From DATAEY01 sp045805565 (lineage in GTDB: Bacteria; Actinomycetota; Thermoleophilia; Solirubrobacterales; Solirubrobacteraceae), in contig JBJMKZ010000050.1 of assembly GCA_045805565.1 (NCBI GenBank), positions 30,096 to 94,095 of the forward strand: a DNA stretch of 64,000 bases, written 5' to 3'. A model generated the notes under the pieces. It worked only from the letters and a program-made list of their open reading frames with translations. It did no database searches and was not told the DNA's origin. Below, piece by piece: positions 58,627 to 64,000 of this stretch. Every line of letters begins with the position of its first letter. Within the stretch, counting starts at the first letter, position 1. Both the position numbers and the translations under genes were made by a program.

Positions 58627-60888
58627 CTACGCGGGCGCGTCGGCGGGTACTTCTGCGGTCGCTAGCTCGACCGGGATGCCGTTGAGGACGGCGTTGCCGG
58701 AGAGGGGGTCGATGAGGGTCTCGTCGGCTAGGAGGTTGGAGTTGGTGCCGGCGTGGGCGGTGGCTACGGTCATGCGGAGGCCGGGGGTGTCGTGGCCCCA
58801 GCCGTGGGGGATGCTGATGACGCCGGGCATGACGGCGTCGGTCACCTCTATCGGGACCTCGACGGTGCCGGCGCTCGAGGTCACGCGGGCGGGGGCGCCG
58901 TCGGTGAGGCCGAGGCGGGCGGCGTCGTCGGGGTGGACGTGGGCGGTGCAGCGCTCCTTGCCCCGCACCAGCGGCTCGAGGTTGTGCATCCAGGAGTTGT
59001 TCGAGCGCAGCTGGCGGCGGCCGATCAGCACCATGCCGCCGTTGGTGGTGCGCCCGAGGGCGGCGCGGAGGCGGTCGGCGTCGGCGGCGATCGGCTCGGG
59101 CGCGAGCTCAATGCGGCCGCTGGGGGTGCGCAGGACCTCGGGGATCCTTGGCTCGAGGGGGCCGAGGTCGATGCCGTGGGGCGCGGCCTCGAGCGTGGCC
59201 AGGCTCAAGCCGTCCGGCCTGCCGTTGAAGCCGTCGCCGTAGGGGCCGGCGCGGAGCTGGAGGTCCAGTAGGCGCTCGGGGCCGCGGCGGTCGGTGAGCG
59301 CGGCGACGACCTCGTCCGGGTCGCGGCCTTCAAGCGAGCCGCCGGGCCGGGTCACCTCGCGGCGCACCGCCTCGGCGGCGACGAAGTCGTCGAGCGCTCC
59401 CATATCGGCGTCGGCGCCCTGTCCGGCGGCGATCGCGGTCAGCCGCAGCAGCGTCTCCCACTCCTGCGGCATCCCCGGCTCGGACGGCATGGCGGCCGCC
59501 GTGTAGTTGGCCACGTTGCGGATCGCGAGCTGGTAGAAGGCCAGGTCGTAGTGGGAGTGCTGGAGCGGCGTGGGCCCGGGCAGGATCACGTCGGCGAACC
59601 GGGTGGTCTCGTTGACGTAGACGTCGATCGAGACCATGAAGTCCAGGCCCTCCATCGCCCGGGCCAGGCGCCCGGAGTTGGGCGTGCTCACGGCCGGGTT
59701 GCCGGCGATGGTGATCAGCGCCCGGACCTGTCCCTCGCCGGGCGTGTCCATCTCCTCGGCCATGCAGCAGACCGGGAGCTCGCCGTAGACCTCGCCCAGC
59801 CCGCGCACGCGGCTGGCCCAGCGGCCGAGCTTCACCCCCCGCCCCCGCCGTGGCGTGCCCAGCGAGTTCGCCTGGCCGGCGGCGGCTCGGGTGAACATGG
59901 CGCCGCCGGGGCGGTCCAGGTTTCCGGTCAGCACGTTGAGCACGTCGACCAGCCAGCTGGCCAGCGTGCCGAACTCCTGGGTGCAGGTGCCGATCCGCCC
60001 GTACACCACGGCGCGCTCGGCGCCGGCCAGCTCGCGCGCCATGCGGCGGATCTCTCCCGCCTCCACACCGCACACCGTCGCCGCCGCCTCGGGCGTGAAG
60101 TCGGCCAGCAGCGCCGGCAGCTCGTCCAGTCCGTTCAGCCACTCCCCCACCGGACCGACGTCCACCAGCCCCTCGTCGAACAGCACGTGCGCCATCGCCG
60201 CCAGCAGCAGCGCGTCGGTTCCCGGCCGGATGAAGTGGTGCTCGTCGGCGTGCTCGGCGGTGCGGCTGCGGCGCGGGTCGACAACCACCACCTTGCCGCC
60301 GCGCTCGCGAATCGCCCGCAGCCGGCCGCGCATGTCGGGCGCGGTCATCAGCGAACCGTTGGAGGCCAGCGGGTTGGCGCCGAGGATCAGCAGGTGGTCG
60401 GTGCGGTCCACGTCGGGGATCGGCACCGAGAGCATCGTCCCGAACATCAGCCCGGCCGAGACCTGCTTGGGCATCTGGTCCACCGTGCTGGCCGAGAAGA
60501 TGTTCTTCGTCCCCAGCGCCTTGAGCAGCACGCGCGCGTACAGGGTCAGCGACAGGTTATGGACGTTGGGGTTGCCGAGGTAGACCGCCACTGCGTCGCG
60601 CCCGTGCGCCTCGAGCAAAGGCGGCAGGCGGCGCTCGATCTCGGCGAACGCCTCGTCCCACGTCGCCTCGACCAGCTCGCCGTTGCGGCGCACCAGCGGG
60701 ACGCGCAGGCGGTCGGGGTCCTCGTGCAGCGCCTTGAGCGAGCCGCCCTTGGGACAGATGAACCCGTGGGAGAAGACGTCCTCGCGGTCGCCGCGGATCT
60801 TCTCCACCCCGCCGTTGAGCTGGATCTCCAGCCCGCAGGTGGCCTCGCACAGCGGGCAGGTGGCGTACGCCGTCGTCGTCGGGGTCAT
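58627..60888 (-). CDS. molybdopterin oxidoreductase (DMSO-reductase family, formate-dehydrogenase-like)
   Basis: The 753-residue protein begins with a 4Fe-4S site Cys11-x2-Cys14-x3-Cys18 and Cys45 (CPLCEATC, then CPKGG). The molybdopterin body has YLGNPNVHNL, LILGANPLASNGS, VVVDPRRSRTAEHAD, HFIRPGTDALLLAAM and the C-terminal dinucleotide domain with LRSNNSWMHNLEPL and HPDDAARLGL. No Tat signal is visible, so it is probably cytoplasmic. The family transfers oxygen atoms or electrons; the substrate is unknown. AGGAGG lies 3 bases before the ATG, which fixes the start. The gene ends near a 161-base spacer after addA. Confidence 0.9.
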   Translation of the reverse strand: MTPTTTAYATCPLCEATCGLEIQLNGGVEKIRGDREDVFSHGFICPKGGSLKALHEDPDRLRVPLVRRNGELVEATWDEAFAEIERRLPPLLEAHGRDAVAVYLGNPNVHNLSLTLYARVLLKALGTKNIFSASTVDQMPKQVSAGLMFGTMLSVPIPDVDRTDHLLILGANPLASNGSLMTAPDMRGRLRAIRERGGKVVVVDPRRSRTAEHADEHHFIRPGTDALLLAAMAHVLFDEGLVDVGPVGEWLNGLDELPALLADFTPEAAATVCGVEAGEIRRMARELAGAERAVVYGRIGTCTQEFGTLASWLVDVLNVLTGNLDRPGGAMFTRAAAGQANSLGTPRRGRGVKLGRWASRVRGLGEVYGELPVCCMAEEMDTPGEGQVRALITIAGNPAVSTPNSGRLARAMEGLDFMVSIDVYVNETTRFADVILPGPTPLQHSHYDLAFYQLAIRNVANYTAAAMPSEPGMPQEWETLLRLTAIAAGQGADADMGALDDFVAAEAVRREVTRPGGSLEGRDPDEVVAALTDRRGPERLLDLQLRAGPYGDGFNGRPDGLSLATLEAAPHGIDLGPLEPRIPEVLRTPSGRIELAPEPIAADADRLRAALGRTTNGGMVLIGRRQLRSNNSWMHNLEPLVRGKERCTAHVHPDDAARLGLTDGAPARVTSSAGTVEVPIEVTDAVMPGVISIPHGWGHDTPGLRMTVATAHAGTNSNLLADETLIDPLSGNAVLNGIPVELATAEVPADAPA

Positions 60889-60937
60889 GGCCCTCCTGTC
60901 AGCGGCCTGGAGATCCGGTCCGCGCCGTCGGGGCAGC

Positions 60938-62437
60938 CTATCTCGCCGGCTGTCTCGGCGCCGGTGCGGGCCGCGCCGGTGCCTCGACCGGTCGGGCCAG
61001 CCCGACGAACGCCACCAGCGCCGCGGCCAGCAGGACGACCGCGCACAACGCCACACCGGCCCGCGCGCCCGCGTCGAAGCTGAGATCGGCGTGGGCGACC
61101 AGAGCAGTCTTCGCTCCGCCGGGCAGTCCGACGGCCACCTCGCGCGCGCCCTCGATCGAGTCGTGGGCCATCGCGCGCGCCGGGGCGGGAAGTCCGGAGA
61201 GCCCGGCGTCGAGGGCGGAGCGGTAAACCGCTGCGAAGAGGCTTCCCACCAGCGCCACCCCCACCGCGCCCCCGATCTGGCGAGCCAGCTGGTTGACCGC
61301 GCCGCCGTCACCCGCCTTCTCCGCGCCGAGATCGTTGATGACCACGGCGGTCGCCGGCACCAGGCCTCCCACCAGGAAGGCGCCGAACAACCCCATCGCC
61401 ACCAGCACGAGCGCCAGCGGGGTGTGCGGGCCGATCAGCAGGAGGAGCGCGCTGGCGGCCGCCATCCCGCACAGGCTGGCCACCAGCGTCGCCCGGGGGC
61501 CCCACCGGGCGATCAGCCACCCACTGGCGATCGCCGCGGGGACCATCGCCAGGCCGAGCGGCAGCAGCGCAAGCCCGGCCACGGCGGGCGGGCGGCCCTG
61601 CACGTACTGGAGGTACTGGGGGAGCAAGAAGAGCAGGCCGAGGAACACGAGGTAGGAGCCGAAGAGCGCCACCGCACCGGCGACGACCCGCGGGCGGACC
61701 AGCACGCCCAGGTCGAACAGGGGATTTAGCCGCCGCCGCTCGAGGACCACGAACGCCGCGAGACACGCCACCCCGACGACGGCGGCGGCGAGCACCGCCG
61801 GCCGGCCCCATCCCCGCGAGGGCCCCTCGATGAGCGCGAAGACGACACTGCCCAACCCGATCGTGGACAGCGCCACGCCCCCGAGGTCGAGCGGCGGCGC
61901 GGCCGGGTGCCGCGACTCGGGTAGCAGCAGGAGCCCGGCGGGGACGACGAGCACCGACACGGGGATGTTGACCAGGAACACCGCCGGCCACCCCAGCCCG
62001 GCGACCAGGACCCCGCCCAGGACCGGCCCGACGCCGATCGCCACGCCGGCCACCACCGCCCAGATGGCGATCGCCCGGGCGCGTTCCTCCACCGGGAACA
62101 TCACGGTGATTAGCGCGAGCGCGGTCGGCAGGATCCCCGCCACCGCCGCGCCCATGAGGACGCGAGCGCCGATGAGCTGGATGGGCTCGATGGACACGGC
62201 GGCGAGGGCCGACGCGACCGCGAACAGGACGAAGGCGCCCAGGAACACACGCCGCCGCCCGAACCGGTCGGCCAGTCCGGTCCCCAGGAGCAGCAGCGCC
62301 CCCAGCGCGACCAGGAAGGCGTCCATGACCCACTGCAGCTCGGTGATCCCCGCCCCCAGCTCGTGTGAGATGGCAGGCAGCGCGACGTTGACGATCGTCA
62401 TGTCGATGCCGCTGATGAACATCGCGCAGCAGATCAC
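60938..62437 (-). CDS. DHA2-family MFS exporter
   Basis: The 499-residue protein has SGIDMTIVNVALPAIS in helix 1, LQWVMDAFLVALGALLL in helix 2, GLADRFGRRRVFL (motif A) and GVAIGVGPVLGGVLVAGLGWPAVFLVNIP, cited by GPVLGG (motif C) near residue 145. About 14 helices fit DHA2 exporters of the EmrB/QacA type. The GTG start clips the first helix. The preceding in-frame codons (ARRWWGLG) look like real protein but no ATG, GTG or TTG is found before an upstream stop. It lies 49 bases upstream of the oxidoreductase gene on the same strand. Confidence 0.88.
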   Translation of the reverse strand: MICCAMFISGIDMTIVNVALPAISHELGAGITELQWVMDAFLVALGALLLLGTGLADRFGRRRVFLGAFVLFAVASALAAVSIEPIQLIGARVLMGAAVAGILPTALALITVMFPVEERARAIAIWAVVAGVAIGVGPVLGGVLVAGLGWPAVFLVNIPVSVLVVPAGLLLLPESRHPAAPPLDLGGVALSTIGLGSVVFALIEGPSRGWGRPAVLAAAVVGVACLAAFVVLERRRLNPLFDLGVLVRPRVVAGAVALFGSYLVFLGLLFLLPQYLQYVQGRPPAVAGLALLPLGLAMVPAAIASGWLIARWGPRATLVASLCGMAAASALLLLIGPHTPLALVLVAMGLFGAFLVGGLVPATAVVINDLGAEKAGDGGAVNQLARQIGGAVGVALVGSLFAAVYRSALDAGLSGLPAPARAMAHDSIEGAREVAVGLPGGAKTALVAHADLSFDAGARAGVALCAVVLLAAALVAFVGLARPVEAPARPAPAPRQPAR

Positions 62438-62586
62438 GCCGAGGCCCCACCACCGCCGCGCCTCGAGCGGTCCGTGGGGGGCTGGGAAGGCGTGCAGGAA
62501 GCCGAGGTGCTCGATCGGGCGAGTAGATCAGGTTCCCCGGATCCGCGCGGCCGGCGGACCCAGATCAGCGCGGGCCCGCCGGCCCG

Positions 62587-62606
62587 GCGTCAGCCGCGGC
62601 TGACGC
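62587..62606. terminator. 20-bp perfect palindrome (terminator or operator)
   Basis: GCGTCAGCCGCGGCTGACGC is its own reverse complement. It lies 15 bases after the hydrolase stop and 150 bases before the MFS start on the minus strand, so it could end the upstream unit or regulate the exporter. Confidence 0.5.
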
Positions 62607-62620
62607 ACCGCCAGCGACGT

Positions 62621-63430
62621 CTACGCCGCCGCCGCGGCCTCCGCCCGCAGGTGGTTGCGCGCCGCGTCCAGCACCGCGGCCGGCTGCTCGAGCATGATGC
62701 TGTGACCACACTCCTCGACCACCACCAGTCGTGCCTGCGGGATGAGCTCCTCCAAGCGCTCGCCGTAGGGCACCGGCACCACCCGGTCCGAGCGCCCCCA
62801 GATCAGCAGGGTGTCGGCGGTCACCCGGGGCAGCAGGCCCTCGAGTCGCGGGTCGTGCATGTAGGGGTTCCAGGCGACCTTGGCGGTCGCCGCCATCGCC
62901 TTGAGGAAGTTGGCCAGGTCGTCGTCGTCGAGCGTCATCAGGTCGGGGATGGCGACCTTGGCCAGCGGGTTCTTGGGGTCATGAAAGGACAGCGCCCGGG
63001 CGTCCTCCTCCTTGCCCAGCGTCATGGCGAACACGTCGGCCATCGGGACGTCGGGCAGCCGGATCCCCACGCTGGCGGCCAAGACCATGCGACCGACGCG
63101 CTCGGGCCAGCGGGCCGCGACCTCGATGGCGATCCAGCCGCCCAGCGAGGTGCCCATCACGTCGACCTGCTCCCAGCCCCGGGCGTCCATGAAGGCCAGG
63201 TAGTGGTTGGCCAGGTCCTCGATGTCGTGGATCGTCTCCAGGCCCTCCGACTCCCAGAAGCCGGGATGGGCCGGGGCCACCACCGTGCGGTCCTCGGCCA
63301 GGCCGTTGAGCACGTCCATCCAGACCAGCGCCTCGCCCGCGGCCGAGTGCAGGTACAGCAGCGGCGGCCCCGACCCGCCCTCGGCCACCTGCACCCGCCG
63401 CCCGGCAATCTCCTCGAAGCCGACCTCCAT
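62621..63430 (-). CDS. alpha/beta hydrolase
   Basis: The 269-residue protein has the alpha/beta-hydrolase pattern: LLYLHSAAGEALVW (oxyanion region), APAHPGFWES, GTSLGGWIAIEVAARWP with the nucleophile Ser in G-x-S-x-G, WGRSDRVVPVPYG with the acid Asp and ECGHSIMLEQP with the catalytic His. It is a small-molecule esterase, lactonase or C-C hydrolase. The ATG overlaps the stop of the monooxygenase gene by one base (TGATG), so it probably acts in the same catabolic step as that flavin enzyme. Confidence 0.9.
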   Translation of the reverse strand: MEVGFEEIAGRRVQVAEGGSGPPLLYLHSAAGEALVWMDVLNGLAEDRTVVAPAHPGFWESEGLETIHDIEDLANHYLAFMDARGWEQVDVMGTSLGGWIAIEVAARWPERVGRMVLAASVGIRLPDVPMADVFAMTLGKEEDARALSFHDPKNPLAKVAIPDLMTLDDDDLANFLKAMAATAKVAWNPYMHDPRLEGLLPRVTADTLLIWGRSDRVVPVPYGERLEELIPQARLVVVEECGHSIMLEQPAAVLDAARNHLRAEAAAAA

Positions 63431-64000
63431 CAGGCCGCCGCCAGCTGCTCGTCGGGGAAGGCGACCTGCGCCGGCGGGGGCTCGGCGGCGTCGGGAAAGC
63501 GCTGCGCCAGGCGCGGCATCACCTGCTCGGCGAAGCGCGCCATGTTCGCTCGCGCCTTGTCAGCGGGCATGTTGCCGAGCTGGAACAGGCCCAGCAGGTT
63601 GCCCGCCCCCAGCTCCTGGTTGTGCTGGGCGAGCTTCTCGTACACGGTGTCGGGCGAACCCACCACCGCGTAGCTGCCGCGCTCCACGTCGTCCCAGGTC
63701 TCGACCCCACTGATGAACAGCTTGTCCACCGAGCGGAACACCCGGATCGCCGACTGGATGCTGGTGTAGCCCGGCGGGGCCAGGGTGAGGCCGGGGATCA
63801 GCTTGCGCTTGAAGTACCAGAAGTGCTCCTCGAACTCGGCGCGGGCCTGGTCGTCGGTCTCGCCCACGTAGATCGGCATCAGCAGGCCCATCTGCTCGGG
63901 GTGCGCGTCGTAGCCCTCGCGCTGGCAGGCCTGCTTGAACAGGCCGTAGGTCTTCTTGAAGAAGTCGATGTGGAAGTAGGGGATGCCCATGTAGGCGTAG
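63430..64000 (-). CDS. luciferase-like (LLM class) flavin-dependent monooxygenase, C-terminal part
   Basis: The gene enters from the right edge and only the last 189 codons are present. The visible part has FHIDFFKKTYGLFKQA, LMPIYVGETDDQARAE, a substrate-lid region with GLTLAPPGY and VVGSPDTVYEKLAQ, which is typical of the F420/FMN-dependent bacterial luciferase-like family. It should oxidise or oxygenate a small organic compound. Its stop overlaps the ATG of the hydrolase gene, indicating an operon. Confidence 0.88.
   Translation of the reverse strand, partial: YAYMGIPYFHIDFFKKTYGLFKQACQREGYDAHPEQMGLLMPIYVGETDDQARAEFEEHFWYFKRKLIPGLTLAPPGYTSIQSAIRVFRSVDKLFISGVETWDDVERGSYAVVGSPDTVYEKLAQHNQELGAGNLLGLFQLGNMPADKARANMARFAEQVMPRLAQRFPDAAEPPPAQVAFPDEQLAAA

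Noticed and set aside
58465..58665. 66-codon open frame after addA
   Set aside because: Arg-rich composition without domain, signal or ribosome-binding site; it fills the spacer between the addA stop and the oxidoreductase stop.
60889..61311. N-terminal extension of the molybdopterin oxidoreductase frame
   Set aside because: It is antisense to the MFS gene and Arg/Ser-rich. AGGAGG just before ATG 60888 and the Fe-S motif at residue 11 define the true start.
1..64000. Search for tRNA, rRNA, riboswitches, insertion sequences and attachment sites
   Set aside because: None could be recognised by eye; a covariance-model scan would be needed to exclude a tRNA or small RNA.

Overview
The window is very GC-rich, with short intergenic gaps and no insertion sequences, phage genes, tRNAs, rRNAs or CRISPR arrays that I can see. 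Gene content points to an actinobacterium. It includes a WS/DGAT acyltransferase, DUF2510, DUF6458, an ANTAR regulator, a SigB/SigF-type sigma factor, a LigD-type polymerase end, a DrrAB-type ABC exporter and an MctP/DUF3311 pair. The presence of mreB and the mix of families suggest a deep-branching, soil-type actinobacterium of the Thermoleophilia/Solirubrobacterales kind. That placement is inference. No gap longer than about 200 bases lacks a gene.

0-10 kb: end of a LigD-type polymerase gene, an NYN-domain protein, an NAD(P)-binding SDR, membrane and secreted proteins (one zincin-like), a MOSC protein, a WS/DGAT acyltransferase, a DMT-type transporter, a Gly/Asn-rich lipoprotein and an acyl-CoA synthetase. 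10-15 kb: a GT28-type glycolipid glycosyltransferase coupled to a polysaccharide deacetylase. These face a minus-strand sugar set of methyltransferase, DegT aminotransferase and epimerase with a membrane tail. 15-20 kb: a TetR regulator divergent from an efflux operon with two HlyD-type adaptors, a DHA2 MFS pump and a small secreted protein, with two palindromes between. 20-30 kb: an amidase relic, a class-C serine hydrolase, a Tat-exported BBE flavoprotein, a DrrAB exporter, a histidine phosphatase, a hydroxy-acid oxidase and two adjacent, apparently related membrane proteins.

30-42 kb: a phosphotransferase, DUF2510 protein, acyltransferase, TauE exporter, MctP/DUF3311 carboxylate uptake, mreB, aldo/keto reductase, a Baeyer-Villiger-type monooxygenase with an acyl-CoA ligase, a DUF2231-Rieske fusion and an AlkZ-like protein. 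42-50 kb: a subtilase followed by a small protein resembling its own prodomain, a glucose/sorbosone dehydrogenase, UbiE and UbiA-like genes, two cell-wall enzymes and secreted proteins. 50-58.5 kb: a SigF-type sigma factor with its own promoter, an ANTAR protein and an AddAB-like helicase-nuclease pair. 58.5-64 kb: a molybdopterin oxidoreductase, a DHA2 MFS, an alpha/beta hydrolase and a truncated luciferase-like monooxygenase.

Two signals stand out across the window. First, at least sixteen first-of-operon genes have a TANNNT hexamer exactly 6 or 7 bases before an ATG or GTG, which indicates leaderless transcription and fixes several start codons. Second, the sigma-factor gene has a near-perfect self-type promoter (GGTTT-N16-GGGTA), yet its conserved frame has no ATG, GTG or TTG upstream of region 2. 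It must use an unusual start, a frameshift, or be broken.
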